A DNA stretch of 64,000 nt, from the NCBI RefSeq assembly GCF_018283675.1, contig NZ_JAGVRK010000001.1, positions 186,001 to 250,000 on the forward strand, read 5' to 3'. Below, piece after piece: positions 8,395-17,480 of the stretch; positions within the stretch are counted from its first letter, which is position 1; each line of letters begins with the position of its first letter. Under the pieces are notes generated by a model. It was given only the letters and a program-made list of their open reading frames with translations, was not told the DNA's origin and searched no databases. Made by a program: the position numbers and the translations under genes. The DNA comes from Metabacillus flavus. Its GTDB lineage: Bacteria > Bacillota > Bacilli > Bacillales > Bacillaceae.

Positions 8395-10305
8395 ATGGCT
8401 CAAAATAATATAAAAGTTGGCGTTCAGAAGTTCGGCAACTTCCTAAGCTCGATGGTAATGCCGAATATCGGTGCGTTTATCGCCTGGGGTTTGATTACGG
8501 CATTATTTATTCCTACCGGCTGGCTGCCGAATGAAGGGTTCGCCAAGCTTGTAGATCCAATGGTTACTTATTTGCTTCCATTACTGATTGGTTACACTGG
8601 AGGTAAGCTTATTCATGATCAGCGGGGAGGCGTGGTCGGTGCGATCGCCACGATGGGTGTCATCGTAGGATCAGGCATTCCGATGTTCCTCGGTGCCATG
8701 ATTATGGGACCTCTGGGCGGCTACGCTATTAAGAAATTTGATCAGTGGGTTGAAGGAAAGGTAAAAGCCGGCTTTGAAATGCTGGTGAATAACTTCTCTG
8801 TCGGAATTATCGGCGGTATTCTAGCACTTCTCTCGTTAGTAGGTGTAGGACCTGCTGTATCAGCGTTCACTGGAATTCTGGTAGCAGGAGTAGACTGGAT
8901 GGTAGGATTGGGCATTCTACCGCTGACCAGCATTCTGATCGAACCAGCGAAAGTTCTTTTCTTAAATAACGCAATCAACCACGGCGTACTGTCTCCGATT
9001 GCATTGGAGCAGGCAAAACAGCATGGACAATCGGTTCTGTTCCTGCTTGAAGCGAATCCTGGTCCGGGACTTGGAATTCTTCTTGCTTATACGTTCTTTG
9101 GCAAAGGATCGGCTAAACAATCTGCACCGGGAGCAGCCATCATTCAATTCCTGGGCGGAATACATGAAATTTATTTCCCTTATATTTTAATGAAACCTAT
9201 GCTGTTTGTGGCCGCAATCCTTGGCGGGATGAGCGGAGTATTCACACTTGTCCTATTTGGCGGAGGTCTTGCTGCTCCAGCTTCACCGGGAAGCATCATC
9301 GCCATTCTGCTTGCAACACCAAAGGACGGCGGAACATACATTGCTAACATTTTGGGAGTACTCGTCGCTGCAGCAGTTTCCTTCATCGTTTCTGCACTTG
9401 TCTTGAAAACAAGCAAAGACAAAGAAACAAGTATTGAAGATGCAGCGAACAAAATGCAGGAAATGAAGGGCAAGAAAAGCAGCGTTGCAAACACGTTTGC
9501 TGCTTCTGCTTCAGCCGGTGAATTCCCTAAGGATGTAAACAAAGTTATTTTCGCATGTGATGCCGGAATGGGCTCAAGTGCGATGGGTGCATCGATTCTA
9601 AGGAAGAAATTTAAAGAAGCGGGATTAAGCATTACCTCTGTAAACTCGGCGATTTCCACTCTTCCAAGCGATGCGGAAATCGTGATTACACAGGAAGAAT
9701 TAACTCCGAGAGCGAAAAATAAGGTTCCGAATGCGCATCATATTTCAGTCGACAGCTTCCTTGCGAGTCCTGAATACGATAAATTGGTAGACCGTTTGAA
9801 AAATGGATCGAATGAAGAGGCTCCGGTTGAGGAAGCTCCTGCTTCAGCCCCTGTTGAAGAACCGGCTTCCGATTCAGATGTCCTTCTTAAAGAAAACATC
9901 TTCCTGAATCAGCGTTTTGCAGACAAAGATGAAGCAATTCGTTTTGCCGGCCGCGTTTTAGTAGATGGAGGCTATGTGAAGGAATCCTATATTGAGGCTA
10001 TGATTGCAAGGGATGAAATGACGTCTACCTATATGGGGAATGATGTGGCGATTCCTCATGGTACAGAGGATGCCAAGAAAGATGTCATTAAGTCCGGTGT
10101 AACCATTCTTCAAATTCCGGAAGGCGTTGATTTTGGAGGACAAAAGGTACGACTTCTATTCGGAATCGCCGGAAAAGATGGGACGCACCTTGAGATTCTC
10201 TCAGGTATTGCCGTAACATGCTCGGATATGGAGAACATTGAAAAAATGGCTTCTGCATCCACGAAGGAAGAACTGATGGATGTAATCGGAGGACTAAATA
10301 AATAA
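8395..10305 (+). CDS. mtlA: Mannitol PTS permease, fused EIICBA
   Basis: Takes up mannitol and phosphorylates it to mannitol-1-phosphate. The 636-aa protein has the membrane EIIC domain (about 1-340, with the conserved GGIHEIYFPY), then EIIB (CDAGMGSS, phosphocysteine C388), an Ala/Pro/Glu-rich linker, and a complete EIIA domain (about 490-636, AIPHGTE with His555 as phosphorylation site). In B. subtilis EIIA is the separate MtlF, so this is an E. coli-like fusion. ATG 8395 follows AAAGGAAG; the longer start has no ribosome binding site. mtlR and mtlD follow. Confidence 0.96.
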   Translation: MAQNNIKVGVQKFGNFLSSMVMPNIGAFIAWGLITALFIPTGWLPNEGFAKLVDPMVTYLLPLLIGYTGGKLIHDQRGGVVGAIATMGVIVGSGIPMFLGAMIMGPLGGYAIKKFDQWVEGKVKAGFEMLVNNFSVGIIGGILALLSLVGVGPAVSAFTGILVAGVDWMVGLGILPLTSILIEPAKVLFLNNAINHGVLSPIALEQAKQHGQSVLFLLEANPGPGLGILLAYTFFGKGSAKQSAPGAAIIQFLGGIHEIYFPYILMKPMLFVAAILGGMSGVFTLVLFGGGLAAPASPGSIIAILLATPKDGGTYIANILGVLVAAAVSFIVSALVLKTSKDKETSIEDAANKMQEMKGKKSSVANTFAASASAGEFPKDVNKVIFACDAGMGSSAMGASILRKKFKEAGLSITSVNSAISTLPSDAEIVITQEELTPRAKNKVPNAHHISVDSFLASPEYDKLVDRLKNGSNEEAPVEEAPASAPVEEPASDSDVLLKENIFLNQRFADKDEAIRFAGRVLVDGGYVKESYIEAMIARDEMTSTYMGNDVAIPHGTEDAKKDVIKSGVTILQIPEGVDFGGQKVRLLFGIAGKDGTHLEILSGIAVTCSDMENIEKMASASTKEELMDVIGGLNK

Positions 10306-10311
10306 TAGAAG

Positions 10312-10360
10312 GGAATAGAAAGGTGAAATCCACCTTTCTATTCCTGTTTTACATATAAAT
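10312..10360 (+). terminator. Hairpin terminator between mtlA and mtlR
   Basis: Perfect 14-bp stem GGAATAGAAAGGTG/CACCTTTCTATTCC with a 5-nt loop, followed by TGTTTT. It may reduce mtlR/mtlD expression relative to mtlA. Confidence 0.75.
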
Positions 10361-10384
10361 TGTCCGCTTGAAATGAGGGATGTT

Positions 10385-12475
10385 ATGTTTGTTACCGCTA
10401 GGGAAAAAGCAATAATAGAGCTCATTATTAAGACGTCAGGCAAACATACCGCTCATTCAATTGCTGCTTTTCTTCATGTCAGTGTCAGAACTGTGCAGCG
10501 GGATCTGAAAAACATTGAACCGATTCTGAACCGGTTTGACCTTTCCCTTGCGAAGTCACAGGACAAGGGGCTTTCCATTACCGGAAAGAATGAGAATATC
10601 TTCAAGCTTGTTCAGATGATGGTGAATATCAAGCTTGTCGATCTGACAGCTGAAGAAAGAAAATTACTCCTTTTGATTGAATTAATGGAAGAGAAAGAGG
10701 CCATTAAGCTTGCTCCGCTCGCGAATGATCTTGGAATAAGCGTTACGACCCTTGTCACCTATATGGACGAGCTTTCAGGCTGGCTCAGCAGCTTCGGAAT
10801 GGAGCTCTCCAGGAAAAAAGGAGTAGGGGTGGAGATTGTTGCGCGGGAGGACTCCAGACGGAAAGCGCTGGCCAGCTTTTTCCTTATGTATTTTAATGAA
10901 GAACTGATTGAAAATGTTTTTCGCCTGAGTCAGAAGGAAAATGAGGATCAAAAGGTGCTTCATTACTTTGACCCGGCGTACTTAAGAGCAGTAGATGAAC
11001 AATTAAGCTTTCAGAACAATGGCTATTTAAAGCTCGCGGATAGCGCTTATATCGCCCTCATTGTCCATATTTGCATCACGATCCAAAGGCATGAAGGCGG
11101 GTTCCGGCTGTCTGAGGGGGAAGAAGACCCTAACATCCATGAATATGAAGAGTATAAGAGGATTAAAGAGGTCAGCCGCGGAATAGAGGAAATTTTTTCA
11201 ATCGTCCTGGATGAGGCGGAAATTCATTTTCTATCTGTCATCTGGAGAGGATCCCGAGTCCAGGAAGCCGAAGAGGTTTACTATGACAGCGTCGTGATTG
11301 GCCGTTCCATTAAGAGAATCATTCAGCATGTTTCTCAAAAATTGAACATCGATCTAACCTCGGATTTTTCTTTGTTTCAAGGGTTATTTGCCCATATGGA
11401 ACCGTCGCTTTTCCGGATTCAGCAGGGACTTGGATCGTTTAATCCGCTGACAGACGATATAAAAAAGAAGTATCCGGTTCTTTATATGGCTGTAGCACAG
11501 AGTCTTGAATTAGAGTTTAACGATATCGAGTTTCCCCCCGATGAAATAGCCTATATTGTGCTGCATTTCGGATCGGCGCTTGAGCTGAGGAAAGAAGACC
11601 TATCCATTCGGGCTCTCGTTGTATGTCCGACCGGCATCGGAACATCCAAGATGCTCGCCAGCCGGATAAAGAAGGAAATGGCGGAGATTTCATCAATTGA
11701 GATCTCATCCCTAAAAGAAATTCAGGAAATCGATTTGCAGCAATTTGATTTAGTCATATCGACCGTCAGGCTGCCTTTTTTTCAGCAGAGCTACGTGCTG
11801 GTCAACCCATTGCTGAGCGATGAGGATATTGGTTCGATTCGGCACTTCTTAGGGGAGCACATTCAAACGTTCACAAGCAAGCAGCATTATGCAGACCAAA
11901 GTCCGCTGAAGGCTTTTAATGAAACAATGGAAGCATCCTCCTCCTTGGAAGCCCTTTTGCAGGAGATGGAGGACACCCACGCTTCCATTCGAATGATTTT
12001 AAAGAACTTAGCAGTGTCTGACCGGAAAAAGGCTGACAGTCATCATCGTCTTTTGGAAGAAATGGCAGCCGAATGCGAAGCCGAGGGCCTGCTGAACGGA
12101 GCGAAAGCAGTAGCGGAACAGCTGCTGGCACGGGAACGGCAAGCGGGTCTTGGCATTCCGGATACAAACATGGCCCTTTTCCATGCAAGGCATGAGGGCG
12201 TAAAGGAGCTCATCTTCCGTGTTGTCCATCTCGACGAACCCTATCAAATCAAAGGGATGGACCGAAACGATATGCAGGCGAGAAATATCCTGCTCCTTTT
12301 AGCACCGATGCATTTACGGCCCAAGCAGCTTGAAATTGTCAGCTTAATTAGTACCGCAATTGTAGAAAGCAAAGAAAATATGCTCATCTTTTCATCCTCG
12401 AATGAACAGATGATCCGCCGGAAATTAGGAGAAACGTTTTACGCTTACGTACAAAATAAACGGATAAAGGAATGA
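10385..12475 (+). CDS. mtlR: Mannitol operon activator MtlR (PRD-containing)
   Basis: Phosphorylation-controlled transcription activator of mannitol genes. It has an N-terminal DeoR-like HTH (AREKAIIELI.. SVRTVQRDLKNIE), a second HTH region, two PTS regulation domains (about 190-400), an EIIB-Gat-like domain (VVCPTGIGTSKMLASRI, Cys present), and a C-terminal EIIA-like domain (about 550-696; PDTNMALFHARHEGV). ATG 10385 is preceded by GAGGGA; ATG 10373 has no ribosome binding site. Its stop overlaps the mtlD region. The 696 aa length fits the family. Confidence 0.94.
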   Translation: MFVTAREKAIIELIIKTSGKHTAHSIAAFLHVSVRTVQRDLKNIEPILNRFDLSLAKSQDKGLSITGKNENIFKLVQMMVNIKLVDLTAEERKLLLLIELMEEKEAIKLAPLANDLGISVTTLVTYMDELSGWLSSFGMELSRKKGVGVEIVAREDSRRKALASFFLMYFNEELIENVFRLSQKENEDQKVLHYFDPAYLRAVDEQLSFQNNGYLKLADSAYIALIVHICITIQRHEGGFRLSEGEEDPNIHEYEEYKRIKEVSRGIEEIFSIVLDEAEIHFLSVIWRGSRVQEAEEVYYDSVVIGRSIKRIIQHVSQKLNIDLTSDFSLFQGLFAHMEPSLFRIQQGLGSFNPLTDDIKKKYPVLYMAVAQSLELEFNDIEFPPDEIAYIVLHFGSALELRKEDLSIRALVVCPTGIGTSKMLASRIKKEMAEISSIEISSLKEIQEIDLQQFDLVISTVRLPFFQQSYVLVNPLLSDEDIGSIRHFLGEHIQTFTSKQHYADQSPLKAFNETMEASSSLEALLQEMEDTHASIRMILKNLAVSDRKKADSHHRLLEEMAAECEAEGLLNGAKAVAEQLLARERQAGLGIPDTNMALFHARHEGVKELIFRVVHLDEPYQIKGMDRNDMQARNILLLLAPMHLRPKQLEIVSLISTAIVESKENMLIFSSSNEQMIRRKLGETFYAYVQNKRIKE

Positions 12476-12480
12476 TGAAG

Positions 12481-13623
12481 ATGAAAAACACGATTCATTT
12501 TGGCGCAGGAAACATAGGCAGAGGCTTTATCGGGGCCCTTTTCTCTCAATCAGGCTACCATGTAACATTTGTGGATATTGCAGATGACATCATTAACAAG
12601 CTGAATGAGGAAAATGGCTATAAGGTAAAAACAGCGGCAGATCCACAGAAAGTGATGGAAATCACAAACGTTTCCGGCTTGAACAATATGAAGCAGGAAG
12701 ATGAAGTAATCGAAGCGATTGGTCAGGCTGAATATGTAACAACAGCGATTGGCCCGAACATTCTTCCGAGAATCGCCCCGCTGATTGCAAAGGGTATCGT
12801 GAAGCGCTTAAAAGGAAATGAAGCGCCTCTTTATATTATTGCCTGTGAGAACCAAATTGGTGCGACTGATATTTTAAAAGGACATATCCTTGAGCAAATG
12901 GATGAAGAGACGAAGGGCAAGCTAGAAGGCCGGGTATTTTTCTTCAACTCCGCTGTGGACAGGATTGTTCCGATTCAAAACAACCAGGGGTCACTTGATG
13001 TCCTCGTAGAAACGTATTATGAGTGGGTCGTTGAGACGGACCAGGAAATTCCGAATGTAGATGGGATGATTACCGTTCCGGACCTTGCTCCATTCATCGA
13101 AAGAAAGCTCTTCACTGTAAATACTGGCCATGCTGTTACCGCCTATTTTGGGTGGCTTGCAGGGAAAGAAACCATTGATGAAGCTCTCAATGACGAAACC
13201 ATTTCCGTTCAGGTCAAAAACACACTGAAAGAGACGGGTGCATACTTAGTAAAAACATACGGACTGGACCAGGGCGAGCACGACAAGTATATCGAAAAAA
13301 TCATTGGCCGCTTTCAAAATCCTTACCTTCATGATGGCGTATCAAGGGTTGGGCGGTCCCCGCTCCGGAAGCTTGGATCAGAAGACCGCCTTGTCAAACC
13401 GGCAAGAGAGTCTGCCCGTCTTGGATTGCCAACTGAAAACCTGGCGAAAGCCATTGCTGCGGCTCTTCTTTTTGATGTGAAGGACGATTCCGAATCCGTT
13501 GAACTGCAGAAGATGATCAGCGAGCATGGTGTCGAGTACGTTCTGACTGAGGTAAGCAAGCTTGATCCGAACAGCTCATTAGTGAAAGAGATCGCTGCTC
13601 AGTACGAACAGCTGAAAAAATAA
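12481..13623 (+). CDS. mtlD: Mannitol-1-phosphate 5-dehydrogenase
   Basis: Oxidizes mannitol-1-phosphate to fructose-6-phosphate with NAD. The N-terminal Rossmann motif FGAGNIGRGFIG (residues 7-18) and the C-terminal catalytic domain (NTGHAVTAYFGWLAG; RVGRSPLRKLGSEDRLVKPA) identify MtlD of the polyol long-chain dehydrogenase family. ATG 12481 lies nine bp after AAAGGA, which itself sits in the end of mtlR; ATG 12472 and 12475 are too close to it. 380 aa, normal length. Last gene of the mtlARD operon. Confidence 0.96.
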   Translation: MKNTIHFGAGNIGRGFIGALFSQSGYHVTFVDIADDIINKLNEENGYKVKTAADPQKVMEITNVSGLNNMKQEDEVIEAIGQAEYVTTAIGPNILPRIAPLIAKGIVKRLKGNEAPLYIIACENQIGATDILKGHILEQMDEETKGKLEGRVFFFNSAVDRIVPIQNNQGSLDVLVETYYEWVVETDQEIPNVDGMITVPDLAPFIERKLFTVNTGHAVTAYFGWLAGKETIDEALNDETISVQVKNTLKETGAYLVKTYGLDQGEHDKYIEKIIGRFQNPYLHDGVSRVGRSPLRKLGSEDRLVKPARESARLGLPTENLAKAIAAALLFDVKDDSESVELQKMISEHGVEYVLTEVSKLDPNSSLVKEIAAQYEQLKK

Positions 13624-13636
13624 ACAGCAGGCTTTG

Positions 13637-13674
13637 CCGCTTCTACCGGAGTATACGGGGGAAGCGGTTTTTTT
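13637..13674 (+). terminator. Terminator of the mtl operon
   Basis: Stem CCGCTTC/GAAGCGG followed by seven T. Confidence 0.85.
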
Positions 13675-13678
13675 ATTC

Positions 13679-13858
13679 GCTCTGTTAAAGCCTGAGGTTG
13701 ATTTTAACACCTGTTGATTGGAGTGGAAGGCGCGAGACTCCTGCGGGAGCAGCGGGACAGGTGAGACCCCGCAGGCGCAAAGCGGCGAGGAGGCTCACCG
13801 CCCGCCCCGCGGAAAGCGAGCGCCTGCAACGGAAATCAACAGCAAAGTTTAACAGAGC
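13679..13858 (+). repeat. Dispersed 180-bp repeat, family 1, copy 1
   Basis: Bounded by perfect 11-bp inverted ends GCTCTGTTAAA and TTTAACAGAGC, with a second inverted pair (TTGATTT/AAATCAA). The GC-rich core holds GAGACTCCTGCGGGAGCAGCG and GACAGGTGAGACCCCGCAGG, GAGGAGGCTCACCG, CCGCGGAAAGCG. Two further copies lie at 17176-17357 and 34205-34387. It has no coding capacity and resembles a MITE or REP-like intergenic element. Confidence 0.85.
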
Positions 13859-13943
13859 TTTTTTATTAGGACGTACAGCTTCCTTTTTTCTTTAATAAAA
13901 GCAGAGGTACATAAAAATTAGCAGAAGCAAAGGAGGCTATACG

Positions 13944-14303
13944 ATGAATAAGGACCACCTTGATGCATTGTGCAAAGCTCAGAAAGGCACTTTCCATAAT
14001 TACCAGCCGGATTGGCAGGCAGACCGCTATCATGTTGGCGGAAAAATGTTTGCTATGCTTGGAAGCGATGCAAAGGGAAAGCCGATTATCACATTAAAGT
14101 GCGATCCAGTTCGGGCTGAAGAATTAAGGGAAGAATATGAGGGCATTATACCGGGCTATTACATGAACAAAACCCACTGGATTTCCATCTGCCTTGATGC
14201 CTCTTTGCCGAATGATTTTGCCGAAAGTCTAATCGAACATTCCTATCAATTGGTTTTTGACAAGCTGCCGAAGAAAGTCCAAAGAGAAATTGTTTCTGAG
14301 TGA
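13944..14303 (+). CDS. MmcQ/YjbR-family protein
   Basis: 119-aa cytosolic protein of the MmcQ/YjbR (double-wing DNA-binding-like) family. Typical features are the N-terminal CKAQKGTFHNYQPDWQ region, FAMLGSDAKGKPIITLKCDP, the GYYMNKTHWISICLD strand-turn motif, and the C-terminal helix LIEHSYQLVFDKLPKK. AAGGAGG precedes ATG 13944. It stands alone after the repeat element. Function is unknown in most species; DNA binding is suggested only by the fold. Confidence 0.85.
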   Translation: MNKDHLDALCKAQKGTFHNYQPDWQADRYHVGGKMFAMLGSDAKGKPIITLKCDPVRAEELREEYEGIIPGYYMNKTHWISICLDASLPNDFAESLIEHSYQLVFDKLPKKVQREIVSE

Positions 14304-14419
14304 GGGCGGCATTCTCTTATCGTTTTTCTATTGATTTCCTACCAAACACAAAAACAGGATAAAACGCCTCACTCTTCCGCAATCTAAAGATGGACGAAAA
14401 ACGGATAGGGTGATACGTC

Positions 14420-15832
14420 ATGCAAAACGATTGGTTTTCGGTTATCCCATTTTTAATTGCCATTCCCATTGCCATCAAAACGAAGCAGGTGCTGCCGGGC
14501 CTGTTTGCCGGATTGCTCGCTGGGTCTTATTTATTGCAGCCTTCTTTAGTCGGAGGCCTCACGAAAATGATTGAAATCCTCGTGAAGGGAATCATTGATC
14601 CGGGGAACATCAAAATTTTTATGTTTTTGTATGCCTTTACGGGCTTAATCGGAATGATTAAAATAGCAGGTGGTATTCGCGGGTTCGTAGAAGCGGCATC
14701 TGCAAAGGTTCAGACAAAGAAACAAGCACTTTTTCTCACTTACATATCGACGATCGGCACCTTTGCGGCCCCGAGCTTCCGGTTCGTCACCATTGCTCCG
14801 ATTATGAGAGCGCTATTGAAAAAGGTCAAAATGTCGACACAGGAATTGGGGTTTGTTATTGAAACAACGGCTACTCCGATTATTGTCCTCATTCCAATTG
14901 CGACTGCGTTTGTCGGATACATGACCTCACTCATCGACCTTGCCCTTGAAAACGAAAAAATCAAGGCGGACTCCTATCAATTGTTTCTCCAAAGCATCCC
15001 ATTTAATTTCTTTTCCTATGTCCTGATTTTAGTCGGAATTTATTTGAGTTTTTTCCATCATTCAAAATCGACAGAGGAGAGCGATCCGGAAGAGATCGGC
15101 GATGGATCCGGTGAAGACGACTGGCACAATTGTGATCCATCGGTAGGAAAGGATCTCCCGGAGCGGCCATGGAATTTATTTGTACCGCTTATCCTCGTCA
15201 TTGGCCTGACCTTTCTGTTCACATGGTGGGATGGACACCAAAAAGGAGGGGGCTTCTTTACAGCCTTTATTAAAGCAGACGTCCTCACCGCTATGCTGAC
15301 GGCGCTGCTTGTCGCATTGATTTTAACTTTCCTTTTTTTCAGATTTCAGAAAATCAAAACAGGAGAACTGCTGAATAACTTTATCCTTGGCGGAAATGAT
15401 TTAATGTCTGTCATTGTGCTGCTTTCTTTCGTTTGGGGGCTTTCGTCTGCGAGTGAGGAGCTTGGGTTTTCCCGTTTTGTTACGAGCCATTCACAATGGA
15501 TTCCCTCATCCCTGCTGGTTCCGATTCTCTTTATGTTTGGAGCGGCGGTATCCTATTTCATTGGCTCCGCCTGGGGAACATGGGGAATTCTCATGCCGCT
15601 CGGCGTTTCCATTGCGATTGCCTCTGATCTGTCGCTGCCTCTGGTCATTGGGACAGTGTTTGCGAGCGGAACATTTGGAGCATTTGCCTCTCCGTTAAGC
15701 GACGATACCAATACGATTGCACGGATTCTTAATTTATCGGTGCTGAAGTATGCAAGATATAAGCTGAAGCCGGCTCTCATTGCGGCCGGGATAACGGTGG
15801 TTTTGTACGGAGCGGTTTCATTTTTTTTGTAA
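14420..15832 (+). CDS. NhaC-family Na+/H+ antiporter-like permease
   Basis: 470-aa polytopic membrane protein. Around 11 hydrophobic segments are visible. It has the NhaC-type VLPGLFAGLLAG start, internal TIGTFAAPSFRFVTIAPIM and a C-terminal GSAWGTWGILMPLGV and FGAFASPLSDDTNTIA, conserved in NhaC/YheL-type carriers. A hydrophilic, acidic loop is found at about residues 215-245 (STEESDPEEIGDGSGEDD). Likely exchanges Na+ (or an organic anion, as in some NhaC paralogues) for protons. Monocistronic; the following 400 bp are repeats. Confidence 0.85.
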   Translation: MQNDWFSVIPFLIAIPIAIKTKQVLPGLFAGLLAGSYLLQPSLVGGLTKMIEILVKGIIDPGNIKIFMFLYAFTGLIGMIKIAGGIRGFVEAASAKVQTKKQALFLTYISTIGTFAAPSFRFVTIAPIMRALLKKVKMSTQELGFVIETTATPIIVLIPIATAFVGYMTSLIDLALENEKIKADSYQLFLQSIPFNFFSYVLILVGIYLSFFHHSKSTEESDPEEIGDGSGEDDWHNCDPSVGKDLPERPWNLFVPLILVIGLTFLFTWWDGHQKGGGFFTAFIKADVLTAMLTALLVALILTFLFFRFQKIKTGELLNNFILGGNDLMSVIVLLSFVWGLSSASEELGFSRFVTSHSQWIPSSLLVPILFMFGAAVSYFIGSAWGTWGILMPLGVSIAIASDLSLPLVIGTVFASGTFGAFASPLSDDTNTIARILNLSVLKYARYKLKPALIAAGITVVLYGAVSFFL

Positions 15833-15854
15833 AGTAGTGGGTGGGATTGGGATT

Positions 15855-16110
15855 GGGGTCAGTCCCCAACTCCTTCACCGCAGAAGGGGACAGAGGCTTA
15901 GGGCGTTGAGGCCTTGTGTACCAACGGTTTGAAGAGCAGGTGCCGGAGCTTTCGTTCGCTAGCACACAGCGGGTCAGGCACGGTGCCAGTCCTCAACTCC
16001 TTCACCGCAGAAGGGGACAGAGGCCTAAGTCATTGAAGCCTTGCGTGCCAACGGCTTCAAGAGTCGGTGCCGGAGCTTTCGTTCATTAGCAGACTGCGGG
16101 TCAGACACAC
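15855..16110 (+). repeat. Dispersed repeat, family 2, tandem pair A
   Basis: Two head-to-tail units of about 128 bp. Each has CAGTCC..AACTCCTTCACCGCAGAAGG, GGGGACAGAGGC, CGTGCCAACGG-like, GGTGCCGGAGCTTTCGTTC and ends in GCGGGTCAG. The unit junction is palindromic (CAGGCACGGTGCCAG). Related pairs are at 46089-46342 and, inverted, at 58631-58889. No gene was seen in this 400-bp gap. Confidence 0.8.
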
Positions 16111-16125
16111 ATACGTAAAAACTTG

Positions 16126-16160
16126 AGGCCTCGCTGATGTACTGGCTGAGCGAGGCCTTT
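16126..16160 (+). terminator. Hairpin after the family 2 repeat
   Basis: Stem AGGCCTCGCT/AGCGAGGCCT is followed by only three T, so terminator activity is uncertain. Confidence 0.5.
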
Positions 16161-16249
16161 AGTATTGGCGGGAGAAGAGAATTACCTTTTTAAAAAAGGA
16201 CTTTTGGAAGGAATCTTGAAATGATTAAAAATGAAAGGAGTGTATGTGC

Positions 16250-16636
16250 ATGTCCAATCCAATTACACCATTCCTCATGTTTTCCGGCCAGGCAGAGGAG
16301 GCGATGAACCACTACCTCTCCATCTTTGATGATTCGAATATTCAGCAGATTTTTCACCATGAAGATGGCAAAGTGATGTATGCTATTTTCACACTTAAAG
16401 GACAAACGTTCATGTGCATCGATAACACGAATGGCGACCATCATGCCTTTACCCCGGCTTTGTCATTGTTTGTGGCCTGCAAATCTGATGAAGAAATCGA
16501 GACCGTTTTTCGAAAGCTATCTGATCATGGAAAGGTGCTGATGCCGCTTGCCCCAACACCCGTGAGCGAGAAGTTCGGATGGGTGGAGGACAAATATGGT
16601 GTCTCATGGCAGCTGAATCTGGAGAAAAAACAATGA
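16250..16636 (+). CDS. VOC-family protein (PhnB/3-dmu-9-like)
   Basis: 128-aa protein of the vicinal-oxygen-chelate (glyoxalase-like) superfamily, PhnB type: PFLMFSGQAEEAMNHYLSIF at the N-terminus, central GKVMYAIFTLKGQTFMCID, and the C-terminal EKFGWVEDKYGVSWQL. ATG 16250 is nine bp after AAAGGAG; ATG 16244 is only three bp away. It overlaps the next gene by 4 bp (ATGA), so both are probably translated together. Substrate is unknown. Confidence 0.82.
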   Translation: MSNPITPFLMFSGQAEEAMNHYLSIFDDSNIQQIFHHEDGKVMYAIFTLKGQTFMCIDNTNGDHHAFTPALSLFVACKSDEEIETVFRKLSDHGKVLMPLAPTPVSEKFGWVEDKYGVSWQLNLEKKQ

Positions 16637-17148
16637 GCCCAGTAATAGAGGACCTCTTAAAGCATAGAGGACCATTAGCGGTCATGATGTGCGGGGTCGC
16701 GGGCTCAGGAAAGACGACCTTTGCCCAGCAGCTCGAAAAGGAAGGTTTTACTAGGCTCTCCATTGATGAAGAAATATGGGCTGTTCATGGGCGGTTCGGA
16801 ATTGACTACCGTGAAGAAGAGTACGAGAAGTTCAAAGAGGAAGCAGAAATAAAGCTTCGGAAACTACTAGAGGAGCTAATACAAAATGGGCAATCTGTAG
16901 TCATTGACTTTAGTTTTTGGCAGCGTGCGAGAAGAAATGCGTATAAACAGCTGATTGAAGAAACAGGCGGTGAGTGGAAGCTCATTTATTTGAAGGTGCA
17001 CCCGGAGGAACTGCGAAAGAGGCTGAAGATACGAAGCAAGCGCTTTGATGCCAACGCAGCCTTTCCAATTACAGAAGAGATTTTAACTAATTTTTTAAAT
17101 GGTTTCGAAGTACCGTCAGGAGAAGGGGAAATCGTGATTGAACCGTAG
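16633..17148 (+). CDS. P-loop kinase-like ATPase (zeta-toxin/AAA_33-like)
   Basis: 171-aa cytosolic nucleotide-binding protein. Walker A is GVAGSGKTT at 21-29; SVVIDFSFW at about 96-104 is the Walker-B-like strand and YLKVHPEELRKRLKIRSKR the arginine-rich lid of P-loop kinases. The start ATG 16633 overlaps the TGA of the VOC gene (ATGA), with GGAG ten bp upstream; the longer frame would run 57 bp into that gene. It resembles small bacterial ATPases annotated as AAA-family or zeta-toxin-like; no antitoxin partner is seen. Substrate unknown. Confidence 0.78.
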   Translation: MSPVIEDLLKHRGPLAVMMCGVAGSGKTTFAQQLEKEGFTRLSIDEEIWAVHGRFGIDYREEEYEKFKEEAEIKLRKLLEELIQNGQSVVIDFSFWQRARRNAYKQLIEETGGEWKLIYLKVHPEELRKRLKIRSKRFDANAAFPITEEILTNFLNGFEVPSGEGEIVIEP

Positions 17149-17175
17149 GCCCTGAATGGGGCTTTTTTTGTATTA

Positions 17176-17357
17176 GCTATGTTAAAGCTTGGTGTTGTTT
17201 TTTAACACCTGTTGATTGAAGCGGAAGACGTGAGACTCCCTCGGGAGCAGCGGGACAGGTGAGACCCCGCAAGCGCCTGGCGATGAGGAGGCTCACCGCC
17301 CGCCCCGCGGAAAGCGAGCGTCTGCAGCGGAAATCAACAAGCCAAATTTGACAGAGC
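17176..17357 (+). repeat. Dispersed repeat, family 1, copy 2
   Basis: Same orientation and core as copy 1, with diverged ends GCTATGTTAAA and TTTGACAGAGC. It sits directly after the kinase-like gene. Confidence 0.85.
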
Positions 17358-17480
17358 CTTTATATTTATAAAATTCCTTATACATACTCTGCGATTTTCT
17401 AATTTGTATTATGGATCAGATGGGACTAGAATAGGGTCTGTAAAACAAATTCAACCATTCACATGAGGAGGAACCAAATC

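Noticed and set aside
13698-13895. 65-aa ORF on the plus strand
   Set aside because: It lies inside repeat family 1, is low-complexity Arg/Ala-rich, and the same frame is not kept in the other copies.
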